From: Paludibacterium purpuratum
GTDB taxonomy: Bacteria; Pseudomonadota; Gammaproteobacteria; Burkholderiales; Chromobacteriaceae
Direction of reading: 5' to 3'
Length of the DNA: 64,000 nt
Assembly: GCF_004363805.1 (NCBI RefSeq)
Contig: NZ_SNZP01000007.1
Span: forward strand, 124,001 to 188,000
Shown: positions 55,601-62,409 of the stretch, piece after piece
Numbering within the stretch: the stretch's first letter is position 1
Layout: every line of letters starts with the position of its first letter
Notes under the pieces: generated by a model
The model's input: only the letters and a program-made list of their open reading frames with translations
Database searches by the model: none
What the model was told of the DNA's origin: nothing
Translations under genes and position numbers: made by a program

Positions 55601-58600
55601 ATCTGGCGGCGCAGGCAGCCGATCTGTCGGCCCAGAAGGGGCTGGCGCAATTGTCCGCCGGACGCGACCTGACGCTAGACACGGCCACCAACGTGCATGA
55701 CGACTACACCAAAACGGTGACCAGCCATGGCGGCTTCTTCGGTGGCGGTTCCAGCACCGATATCAGCGCGCATCACAATACCGCCCAGGTGGGTAGCACC
55801 GTGTCGGCCGACAGTATCTCGCTCCAGAGCGGCCGAGATCTGACTATCCAGGCCGGCCAGGTGGCCGGCACCAACGACGTCGGCCTGCAGGCACTGCGCG
55901 ACCTAACCATCGCCGCCGGCACCAACACCGGCCAAAGCTACCACTACCACCATGAGGAATCGCACGGCTTCGGCGGCTCGCTTAACCCCGCCAAGATCTA
56001 CAGCGCATCCGAAAGCACCGACATTCTGCGTAACAGCACTCTGACCCAGAGTGACAACCGCAGCCTGATCGGCAGCCTCACCGGCAACGTCAGCATTCAG
56101 GCTGGGCAGAATCTGACACTGCAAGGCAGTGCACTCAACGCCGCCAAGGGCAATCTGCAAGTCGGCGGCCAGAGCGTGGCGGTGTTGCAGGGCGTGGATG
56201 TGGCGCAGAGCGATCACTTCCATGAAGAGAAGCAGACCAAGGTCGGCCTGTTCGATACCAACACGCCGAAGCAGTCTTTCGACAACTTCCGAGATGTCCT
56301 GCACAACCAGCATGGCTTGGACATGGTGGTGAATTTGGGGGCGGAGGCTGCGGCCTCCGGTGCTTCCGTACAAACGACTGATCTTGAGTTCCGTCAGCAC
56401 GATCAAGGCAACGTCAGCCACAGCGAAAGCCGCACGGGCGTGGTGAGCGCACTGCAAGCGGGCGGGAATCTCAAAATGGTGGCTAGCGGGGATGCGGCTA
56501 AGCCGGGGAGCGGCACGCTGACGGTGCAGGGTGGCCAGATTCTGGCCGGCGGCCAGGCTGATCTGTTCGCCTCGGGCGACCTGAATCTGCAGGCGACCAC
56601 CAATCAACAGCAAGCCAACAGTCAGTCGTGGGACCACAGCCTGCGCGATACCTCGCACACGCCACTGCCTGGCGATTGGATACGCGCCATGACCGGCAAC
56701 CCCAATCACGGCGATGGCACGTTGATGCCGTATAACCAGTCACGCAACGAAGGCCAAACGGTCAATAACGACCAGCAGCTGATCGGCACGCAAATCGGCG
56801 CCAGCGCGCTCAACGCGGTCAGTCTGCATGGCGACGTCAATCTGCAGGGCGCCAGCGTCAAAACCACGGGCAACATCAATCTGGCCGCCAGCGAAGGGTC
56901 GATCCATCTCAGCGATGGCGTGCAATCCTTCCTCAATAGCCAGAACCAGCAGGGCATGGCGATCGGTACGGTGGCGACCGGCAACCAGAGTGCCACCGTC
57001 GGCGTGTCGCACCAGAACAGTGCCTCGCTCGACAACGGCAGCATGCAGAATGCCTTGCGCACCCAACTCACCAGCGCGCAAGGCAATATCGATCTCAACG
57101 CGGCCAAGGCCGTGACGGTGGCCGGTAGCGACATCCGCGCCGCGCAAGACCTGACCGTCAGCGGGCAAAGCATTGTCATCGCCCCCGGCGAAAACCTGAC
57201 TCACCACGAAGAAAGCCAGGACAGCCGTGCTGTCGGTGTCACCGCCGAGGCCAGTAGCCCGTTGGCCGATGAAATCAAGGGCGCGGTGCAAGCCGCGGAC
57301 ACCGTCGTGCAATCGGCGAAAACCGCCCAGCATAGCCAAGACGCGCGTACGCGCGCATTGGCCGGCGCTACCGCCGTCCTGGGGGCCTTCAATGCCTATG
57401 ACCTCTATAGCGGCTACCTGAAGGGTGGCGCCGGCAGTACGGGGGTCACCTATGTGCAAGGCAGCGTCACCTTTGGCGTCGATAGCTCGGATAGCCAGCT
57501 GACCGCTAACTCGCGCACTCACGATGGCAGCACGCTGGCCGCCGGCCATGATCTGACATTGAACGCACACGGCGCCGGCGCCGACTCGAACCTGGCCGTT
57601 ATCGGCAGCGAACTGTCTGCCGGCCACAACGCCACACTCAGCGCGGACAACCGCATCGACCTGTCATCGTCGCAAGACCGTAGCACCCTGGATGCCAACA
57701 ATAGCAGCAGCGGCTGGGGCCTCGGCGTCGGTGCCTCTTACGGATCGAACGGTTACGCCCTTGGGTTGAAAGTGAAATTTGCTCACGCATCCGGCGCGCA
57801 AAATGGCGAGACGGTGACCAACCACGACACGACGGTTAACGCGGGTCAGACGCTGGCGCTGCACGCCGGCGGCGACACTGCGCTCAAGGGGGCGCATGCG
57901 CAGGCGCAACAAGTGGTGGCGGACATCGGCGGCAATCTGACGCTGCAAAGTCAACAGGACAGTCATCAGTTCCACAGCAACAGCAGTAGCGCGGGTGTCG
58001 ATCTGACAATTGGCTTTGGCGTGGCTGGGGGCGATGACGAAAAGTACAGCGCCAGCGCAGCCAATCTCAACAACAACTATCTCAGCGTGCAGAAACAAAC
58101 CGCGATCGAAGCCGGCGACGGCGGCTTCCAGATCAAGGTGGCGGGCAACACCGATCTGCAAGGCGCCAAGATCGCCAGCTCGCAGGCGGCCATCGACAAC
58201 GGCCTCAACACGCTGACCACCGGCTCGCTGACGCACAGCGACATTAAAAACCATGCTATCTACAGCGGTAGCAGCATGAGTGTGGGTGGATCAAGTTCGC
58301 CCAAGCAAGGTGATCAATCGACGAGTGAGGAGGCTAGTGCAGGTGCAAGCACTGGCGCCGGTGGTGGCGAGAGCACTGGCAGCGGCGATACCGAGAGTAC
58401 CCCATCCTCCACGCAAGTCGGCGTGAAATTCGGCATGCCGGCCTATGCCAGGGCTTACCACGAGGATGACAGCACCACCAAGGCGATGATTAGCGGCGGA
58501 CAGATCACCGTCGCCGATCCGGCCAGCCAGCAAGCGGTCGCCAGCCTGGAGCGCAGTGCCATCAGCGGTAAAGACCAAAGCAATGCGCTGCAGGACAAGT

Positions 58601-60063
58601 TCGACAAGGCGCAAGTGGAAGGTCAGATGCAGGCGATGATGGGGCTGCAGCAACAGGTCGGTACGTTCATGGCGAATCGGGGGCAAGAAGCCGACGAGAA
58701 GAAGAAGGCGGCCCAGAGCTACCTGGATCAGCATCCAGGGGCAGACAGCAAAGAACATCCAGATCCTCAGTATGTCGCGCTGCATCAAGCCCAGCTCGAT
58801 GCCGAAGATTGGGCGCCTGGTGGTAAATACAGTCAAATCGCCACCGCGCTGATGGTGGGCCTGTCCGGCAACGTTGCCGCTGGCAGTAGCGAACTGGCGC
58901 GCAACACCGCGACGGCGCTGGCGCAAGCGGGTGCGGCACAGTGGGTGAAAGGCATTGCTGATTCGCTGGAGCGCGATCCAGATACGGGGAAAGTCAAACC
59001 TACGGCAACGGGTGAAACCGTACGCGGCGCACTGCATGCCTTGGCGGCCTGCGCCGGCGCCAGTGCCAGTGCCAGTGGACAGAGCTGTGGCGCCGCGGCC
59101 GTTGGCATGGCGGCAACCGTGTTGGCCAACAACGTCATCGGTGGCGACCCAGATCACATGACCGCTGAGCAGAAGCAGCAGCACGAGGCGCTGGTAACCT
59201 CGCTGATTGCGGGTATCGGCATGTTGGCGGGTGCGGATGGCGGTTCGGTGGTGACGGCGGTGAATGCGGCGCGGACGGAGTTGGAGAATAACGCATTCGA
59301 CAACTTTGGTGTGCCTGTTCGCGGTGATAAAGCCACTCAAGAAATCGTCAGGAAGGCTGAGCAGGATGCCGGTGGTCATGCATTGATTGGGGCTGCATTC
59401 GGGCTCAGTGCGATTGCGGCCCCTGAAGCATTGATCGCGGCTCGAGCATGCATTTCAAATCCAGTTTGTCTCAATGAAGTTGCTATTGCTATTGGTGATC
59501 TTGCTGCAGGTGATGCTTTACCCGTCGGTTTGACTGGTGGGGCGGTAGCGAAAAGTGCCGAAGCGTATCTGGCTAGTGTGAAATCTGGGAACTGGAAGGT
59601 TGCGCAAGAAGAGCTTGCAAGTCTACAGCAGGCGCTGACATCTTATGTCTCCATTGAGGTCAAGGTGGGGCGAGGCGGGATTAAGGTGCTTCAGGGAGCA
59701 ACACCTGATGCTAATGAATTGCGAGCGGGGAAGGGGCTTGCTGAACTTGGCTTTCATGTACAACATTTGCCAACAGCTGCTTCACAAGGTGTTAAGGATG
59801 TTCGTACGGCAGATACATTTGTGAAAGACCTGGGATATGTTGATGTTTATACACCTCGTCCAGATACCACGCCAAGTAAAATTATTACTGCCATTGAGAA
59901 AAAATCTAAACAAGCAGATGGTGTTTTAGTGCAGGCTGACCTTTCTAGTTCTGATATGGTTAGCATTGCCAATAGAATGTGGGGTAAGCCCAATGCTCAA
60001 GGTATTAAGGTAATTATATTTCAAGATAGCAATGGCAATATTTCTCAATTTAAAAGACATTAA
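49675..60063 (+). CDS. cdiA: filamentous haemagglutinin / CdiA-family contact-dependent inhibition exoprotein
   Basis: A 3462-residue two-partner exoprotein. The extended signal peptide region (MNRHLYRIVFNRVRGQLMAVAE) precedes a signal ending near Leu-Ala-Asp-Gly (about 62). A TPS secretion domain (about 65-310) has the conserved NPWGITCSGCGFINT. Long haemagglutinin-repeat arrays follow (GxDLxLxA, NQGG, SxSxS patterns). Near residues 3180-3206 is a pretoxin segment ending in LENN, a variant of the VENN motif of CdiA. The last 256 residues are a lower-GC toxin resembling the CdiA_C tRNA-nuclease type, with DVYTPRPD, EKKSKQADG and RMWGKPNAQGIKVIIFQ. A candidate immunity gene follows 11 bp later. 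No intact TpsB partner is in the window. Confidence 0.9.
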   Translation: MNRHLYRIVFNRVRGQLMAVAETVNAHGKAGERGPGSAPATGFALRPLCFAAMLALGSAALADGIVAAPGGPSIGQAANGVTLVQIAAPNGAGVSHNQYQQFNVDQHGAILNNSTAFVGTSTQLSGYITGNTNLKNGSARVILNEVTQANPSQLKGFVEVAGQRADVVIANPWGITCSGCGFINTARATLTTGTPQFNAQGGVASYKVNDGSVTVDSLNATDADSFAILTRALKLNGDLHAKDLQVRLGRNSIDADTLTVTPLTDAAPTPAPALALDVAALGGMYANAIHLIGTEKGVGVNSAGTWSASAGNLQLTSAGDIVISGKKFSANGMLSVDGAGALLMQSNATSASDLTLSAPRINNQGTLQAGVDDDGKPTAGGRLQLTAKESLTSHVTLRSQSGISVNGGSVDLSQSTISTAGSVSLSANGLINTAHATLDAVQTLDVSTSGQLANQGGTLRAGQLNFEQLGSLNNDGGNISQSGAQTGKITLTGDLSNRGGSLLSKGASLNVQAATLDNGQSGTLSGDADLTLDIGQIHNQNGKLLAGDSGLLKLKQGLLDQDANGTIQAGHFDFSLVSLANSGTLKTLDNQQSQLTIAGQFNNQGSVDSSGALKVQAATLNNQGGTLHGETGLTLSQLQQLTNQNGQITAGDLSVLTIDSGTLSNGNGLLQGQQLTLSSDVLTNAKGGRIAETGTGGKLTIRKQLVNAGSISLQSAQALSGIDLDNRGGTFKNTQSTTLSHLGQLQNDGGSLQATGDAALSIDVATLTNGSGTLQGSNLAITASTLQNNGLIQGNTLRVGAGAFSNQANGRLIEAEQSGQSSFTVKTQLTNAGTIHFKQAMTLTGIDLDNRGGHLESEQALSLGQLGRLQNDSGHILAGIHAGLSIDGTTLENGSGTLQAGQLTVAMQTLSNQGTFTALDGTAKSKVSASTFGNHGTIGSQGDLTLSADTLDNAQGTISSQNDLALTLQQQAQGGTVTAGRDLTLTFAGAQGTLVSGTYKANRDVQLTGQALSNAGNVQALRNLQVTAGSLSNSGSLDAPSGLLQTTLGQQLINQSSGGLSGQSLVLAAPAITNYGLVTGQQVRLNGQRLDNLGQGAWIGSNNLLTLALSSQLENQNGAVLSSQGGMVIGDAAAPMQLVHNQMSTIAMEGNGEIHALQIVNESNPVVVTHETTTSSVAAYIIPAHEAESCSGSGDGRSCGIVQVPAGQIQIGGTPPTYRVMSCHNDHGGGRSCSGPWWAQASVAYYINTSTTVDNASGAATPAYLSSGGNLLLDSPLVVDRYSSITAGGKLTPLPHGSLELDGQKLYRTTLSVNSVNGNVLQNTQEQIGSVDAVYLSNSPMSLNLKTIQIGSVDPTQIALPNADPTVGHAEAQSGSEGDGKAQPGARPGKVSNPVSRTLPPLPPSYQVPDGGLYHRHDEPSARYLVETDPRFTRYSNFISSDYLLSQLHFDSAALEKRLGDGYYEQQLVGQAIARQTGNRYLQGFNDSNQQYRALLDNAAQQAQALQLTPGVALSADQAKKLSKDMVWLVNETVAGQQVLVPQAYLAAGDNSSDRSQGAYLAAPSVTLLADGNLISTGTIHSDGDLIAQAQNVVMQRGAVDVGGDTQLQASKDMRLDAVHMSAQGDTALTAGNNLSIAGVQTQIQAGGTAVGGDIVLSANASVERTEISSLNTGGQLTLLAGNNLNMIAVQGKAGAGIDASAGHDLTLASTIDHTQETHSSLESRWFGSSEQQSSETLSQSTLQAGGDIQLRASHDMNLVAAKVGSQSGQIGVQAGNDLRLTSLATNTHSEVHGSNGYWFSPGQTLLGDTSSSSSTVTGSSLDAAKGLSVSAGHDLSGQAASLNTTQGNATLLAGNDLSLSAGIDSQDYLHHFDPGSKSEGNYYNHQQLKRSSVNAGGDVQLQAGHDASLAAAALQAGSGQATLLASNDVKLSAVATRNASGWWDMGGSRGDQSDVTQNGVQVTSGTGLTVAAGQDLAAQAADLSAQKGLAQLSAGRDLTLDTATNVHDDYTKTVTSHGGFFGGGSSTDISAHHNTAQVGSTVSADSISLQSGRDLTIQAGQVAGTNDVGLQALRDLTIAAGTNTGQSYHYHHEESHGFGGSLNPAKIYSASESTDILRNSTLTQSDNRSLIGSLTGNVSIQAGQNLTLQGSALNAAKGNLQVGGQSVAVLQGVDVAQSDHFHEEKQTKVGLFDTNTPKQSFDNFRDVLHNQHGLDMVVNLGAEAAASGASVQTTDLEFRQHDQGNVSHSESRTGVVSALQAGGNLKMVASGDAAKPGSGTLTVQGGQILAGGQADLFASGDLNLQATTNQQQANSQSWDHSLRDTSHTPLPGDWIRAMTGNPNHGDGTLMPYNQSRNEGQTVNNDQQLIGTQIGASALNAVSLHGDVNLQGASVKTTGNINLAASEGSIHLSDGVQSFLNSQNQQGMAIGTVATGNQSATVGVSHQNSASLDNGSMQNALRTQLTSAQGNIDLNAAKAVTVAGSDIRAAQDLTVSGQSIVIAPGENLTHHEESQDSRAVGVTAEASSPLADEIKGAVQAADTVVQSAKTAQHSQDARTRALAGATAVLGAFNAYDLYSGYLKGGAGSTGVTYVQGSVTFGVDSSDSQLTANSRTHDGSTLAAGHDLTLNAHGAGADSNLAVIGSELSAGHNATLSADNRIDLSSSQDRSTLDANNSSSGWGLGVGASYGSNGYALGLKVKFAHASGAQNGETVTNHDTTVNAGQTLALHAGGDTALKGAHAQAQQVVADIGGNLTLQSQQDSHQFHSNSSSAGVDLTIGFGVAGGDDEKYSASAANLNNNYLSVQKQTAIEAGDGGFQIKVAGNTDLQGAKIASSQAAIDNGLNTLTTGSLTHSDIKNHAIYSGSSMSVGGSSSPKQGDQSTSEEASAGASTGAGGGESTGSGDTESTPSSTQVGVKFGMPAYARAYHEDDSTTKAMISGGQITVADPASQQAVASLERSAISGKDQSNALQDKFDKAQVEGQMQAMMGLQQQVGTFMANRGQEADEKKKAAQSYLDQHPGADSKEHPDPQYVALHQAQLDAEDWAPGGKYSQIATALMVGLSGNVAAGSSELARNTATALAQAGAAQWVKGIADSLERDPDTGKVKPTATGETVRGALHALAACAGASASASGQSCGAAAVGMAATVLANNVIGGDPDHMTAEQKQQHEALVTSLIAGIGMLAGADGGSVVTAVNAARTELENNAFDNFGVPVRGDKATQEIVRKAEQDAGGHALIGAAFGLSAIAAPEALIAARACISNPVCLNEVAIAIGDLAAGDALPVGLTGGAVAKSAEAYLASVKSGNWKVAQEELASLQQALTSYVSIEVKVGRGGIKVLQGATPDANELRAGKGLAELGFHVQHLPTAASQGVKDVRTADTFVKDLGYVDVYTPRPDTTPSKIITAIEKKSKQADGVLVQADLSSSDMVSIANRMWGKPNAQGIKVIIFQDSNGNISQFKRH

Positions 60064-60074
60064 GGATGATAACG

Positions 60075-60326
60075 ATGCCTAAGTTTTCATGTCGCTGTGG
60101 AAATGTAATAAATCTTTCTGAAATGGAATCGATATCTGAATGGGCGTTAGTTCGTGATCGCCAGGTGGGGGCGGTTTGTTCTTTGATAAAATCAGGCCCC
60201 GTGGATGACGAAAAATTTTTAGAGACTCTCTACGAGGATGAAATTGATGTTATCTGGTGTGGGGTGTGTGGTCGCCTTCATTTGGATAATGGTGATGGGT
60301 CGTACGCAACATATAGAAAGGAGTAA
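60075..60326 (+). CDS. cdiI: candidate CdiI immunity protein, cysteine-rich
   Basis: An 83-residue acidic protein. CRCG near the N-terminus and CGVCGRLH near the C-terminus form two Cys pairs that could bind zinc. It is AT-rich like the toxin region and directly downstream, which is the usual place for the cognate immunity gene. I chose ATG 60075 because AAGGA lies nine bases upstream; the ATG at 60066 overlaps that site. The family is not one I recognise with certainty; immunity function is inferred from position. Confidence 0.7.
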   Translation: MPKFSCRCGNVINLSEMESISEWALVRDRQVGAVCSLIKSGPVDDEKFLETLYEDEIDVIWCGVCGRLHLDNGDGSYATYRKE

Positions 60327-60333
60327 ATTAGCA

Positions 60334-60465
60334 GGGGTCAGGTCTCAATACTGTTTGGTTAACGCTCTCAGCAAGAGTAGGGCGTTTCATCGCAAACTAA
60401 TCAGCCTTTCGCGAGCTAGCATCCGGAGCGCCCAGCCGGGGAGCTGCGCTCCCCGCCTCCGGCTG
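60334..60465. repeat. mobile-element-like scar with REP-type hairpin
   Basis: GGGGTCAGGTCTCAATAC (60334-60351) is followed by two hairpins: AACGC...GCGTT at 60361-60387 and GGGGAGC-TGC-GCTCCCC at 60438-60454 inside an outer CAGCC/GGCTG pair. Such blocks resemble flanks of REP-associated or IS200-like transposases, but no transposase gene is present. Confidence 0.5.
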
Positions 60466-60471
60466 AAGGCC

Positions 60472-60729
60472 TTAGTTGGCCGTTAGAACCAGGCAGCCCG
60501 CCACCTCGCGCACGCGCGCGGCCTTGGGCAGATACATCCACGAGGTGCTGCCATCGATCGACTCGAACGCCCACGGCAAGCGGCTATCGACCACCAAACG
60601 GCACTCGTCGGAATTTGGACGACTGCCACGCGGCAAGCACAACACGGAAATCAGGGAAAGTAACTGCTGTTGGCGGAAATCCTGGTTTGGAAAAAAGACT
60701 TGAGCTGCATTACCATCTTGAGTAGCCAT
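60472..60729 (-). CDS. small hypothetical protein, 85 residues
   Basis: An 85-residue open frame of unknown family. The start at 60729 has GGAG at optimal spacing, which supports real translation. The sequence mixes a Gln/Leu-rich first half (QQQLLSLISVLCLPRG) with a later DSRLPWAFESIDG segment and two to three cysteines. It lies between palindromic elements, so it may be part of an accessory or repeat-associated unit. Confidence 0.5.
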   Translation of the reverse strand: MATQDGNAAQVFFPNQDFRQQQLLSLISVLCLPRGSRPNSDECRLVVDSRLPWAFESIDGSTSWMYLPKAARVREVAGCLVLTAN

Positions 60730-60898
60730 TCTGAACTCCATCGAAGTTTGGTTTGGTCAGCGGGCTCGGTGGTGCGCCAACACCTCGGGCCCGCGCCTCT
60801 TTGCGGCAAATGCCGCTCCCGCTACATTAGCCAGCAAGAGGCAAATAGACAACCGAGCGTGGCTGTCAGAAAAGGCTGAAAATTGTGGGTGGGGGTGG

Positions 60899-60957
60899 AG
60901 GAATCGCGGCTGAAGCCGCTCCTACGATTGTCAAGGGAAGGGGGCGTCGAACGCCCC
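60899..60957. repeat. REP-like palindrome and second hairpin
   Basis: AGGAATCGCGGCTGAAGCCGCTCCTAC contains the AGGAGCGGCTTCAGCCGCGAT-type palindrome known as dispersed REP repeats in several proteobacteria. About 15 bp on, GGGCGT-CGA-ACGCCC forms a second hairpin at the 3' side of the Rpn gene. Confidence 0.6.
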
Positions 60958-60969
60958 GCGATAGGAAAA

Positions 60970-61959
60970 TCAGTGCCGAAGCTGATCGAGTTCCTGTTCG
61001 GTCAAGCCGGTGAGTTGCATGACGGTCTGCGGGGCGATGCCGTTGGCCAACATCTTGTGCGCGACCTGCCGTACCCCCTCGTGGATGCCTTTGGCAATGC
61101 CCTTCTCGATGCCTTTCTCAATGCCTTCCTGCCTGCCTTCTTGTCGACCCTCTTGTCGACCTTCCAGCCGACCTTCCTGTCGGCCCTCTTGCCGACCTTC
61201 TTGTCGGGCAGCCTCGCGTAGTCTGTCTGCAATGGTCACAACGAGCTCCTTATACTGCGGCGAAATGTGCGCCAATTCATGCAACAAGGCTTTCGGTTCG
61301 GCCGTATCGCCGGTCTGCAACATGTAGTTCACCAGTGCCTCAACCTGCGTTTGGCTGCAGGTGCCAAGCTTCAATAGGAGACTTAGCTTGTCGATCAGTT
61401 CCATCATATCACGCTGTCGGATGTGTTTTTGCACCAGCTCCAGCAGCGCAACGCGCTTATGTTGCAGGATTTGCTCGTCCGGGATCACGGTGACGTCGAC
61501 CAGTGGGAAGGGTTGGTTATAGAGTCTGGTCGCCAACTCCGGTTGCACGAACAAATCGAACCAATGAGTACTGTACGGATACGGGCTTTGGCGGCCGTGA
61601 TAGAACAGCAAGGGGACCACCAGCGGCAGGCCGTCGTGCCCTTTGAGTAAATGGCTTTGCATGGCCGCCAAGCAATAGCGCATCAAGCGAAAGGCCATCA
61701 GCTTATCGGGGGTCGACTGGTGCTCGATCAAGCAGTAGACGTAGCCGGGCGCGCCGCGTGTCTCGACCGAATAGAGGATATCCGAGTAGTAGGCGCTGAG
61801 ATCGGGCTCGATGAAGCCGTTGGGCTCCAGGCGTAGCGTCGATAGGTCGCACACATCGTGCAACGCCGGCGGCAGATGAATATCGAGGAAATCGCGCGCC
61901 GTATCCGGGTCGGATAGGAATTGCTTGAACACGGCGTCGTGCGGAGTAGTGGTAGGCAT
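60970..61959 (-). CDS. Rpn-family recombination-promoting nuclease / PD-(D/E)XK putative transposase
   Basis: A 329-residue protein of the YhgA/Rpn family. The nuclease core (about 1-200) contains HDAVFKQFLSDPDTARDFL, EPDLSAYYSDILYSV and YCLIEHQS, the acidic and Gln positions of the PD-(D/E)XK site. The C-terminal part carries eleven four-residue RQEG/EKGI-type repeats (about 252-295). Family members cut DNA in vitro and promote RecA-independent recombination. It lies next to REP-like elements. Confidence 0.85.
   Translation of the reverse strand: MPTTTPHDAVFKQFLSDPDTARDFLDIHLPPALHDVCDLSTLRLEPNGFIEPDLSAYYSDILYSVETRGAPGYVYCLIEHQSTPDKLMAFRLMRYCLAAMQSHLLKGHDGLPLVVPLLFYHGRQSPYPYSTHWFDLFVQPELATRLYNQPFPLVDVTVIPDEQILQHKRVALLELVQKHIRQRDMMELIDKLSLLLKLGTCSQTQVEALVNYMLQTGDTAEPKALLHELAHISPQYKELVVTIADRLREAARQEGRQEGRQEGRLEGRQEGRQEGRQEGIEKGIEKGIAKGIHEGVRQVAHKMLANGIAPQTVMQLTGLTEQELDQLRH
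61075..61206 (-). repeat. 12-bp tandem repeat coding for RQEG units
   Basis: Eleven 12-base units encode RQEG x3, RLEG, RQEG x3 with drift to IEKG/IAKG/IHEG at the end. Unit number is likely to vary between strains by slipped pairing without breaking the frame. Confidence 0.8.
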
Positions 61960-62017
61960 GCGCCGATGATAGCGGCCCGTGATCGGTCGGGCACGTCGGC
62001 GCGGTATCGGCGCAGGG

Positions 62018-62329
62018 TTAGGCCAAAAAGCGATTCGGGTAGATTTCGTCGATCAGCGTGCGGCAGTCGACCACGCGCAGGTCGTTGTCGCGGGCGAAGT
62101 CGTTCAGGTACTGGAACACCTGCGGGTGGACTTTTTCCAGCTTTTTGTCCACCGCCACGCAGCGCACGCCTTCGAGTAGCATCGGGCGGACGTAGGCATG
62201 GTAGGACAGTTTCTTGTCGCCGAACGATGCCAGCACGCCGCACAGCCGCTCGGCCCAGTCGCTCGGGCGGAAGGTGCGGCCATCGTGGGTCAGGCCCTGG
62301 ATGACGATTTCGTAGGGGTTGCAGATCAT
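62018..62329 (-). CDS. DUF3579 family protein
   Basis: A 103-residue protein of DUF3579, a betaproteobacterial family of unknown function. Recognisable segments are ICNPYEIVIQGLTHDGRTFRPSDWAERLCG, SYHAYVRP and VRCVAVDKKL. It ends convergent with nothing and is divergent from neither neighbour; both flanking genes are on the same strand. Confidence 0.88.
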   Translation of the reverse strand: MICNPYEIVIQGLTHDGRTFRPSDWAERLCGVLASFGDKKLSYHAYVRPMLLEGVRCVAVDKKLEKVHPQVFQYLNDFARDNDLRVVDCRTLIDEIYPNRFLA

Positions 62330-62409
62330 GTTCGCGGATTCGCTTTGCGCAGCCTTGTTATTGATATTGCATGGGCGGTGCGATCCGCCCTAGCTGATTT
62401 TAACACAAA

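Noticed and set aside
61075-61206. Short regular repeats that could be taken for a CRISPR array
   Set aside because: They are contiguous 12-base coding units without spacers, in frame with the Rpn protein.
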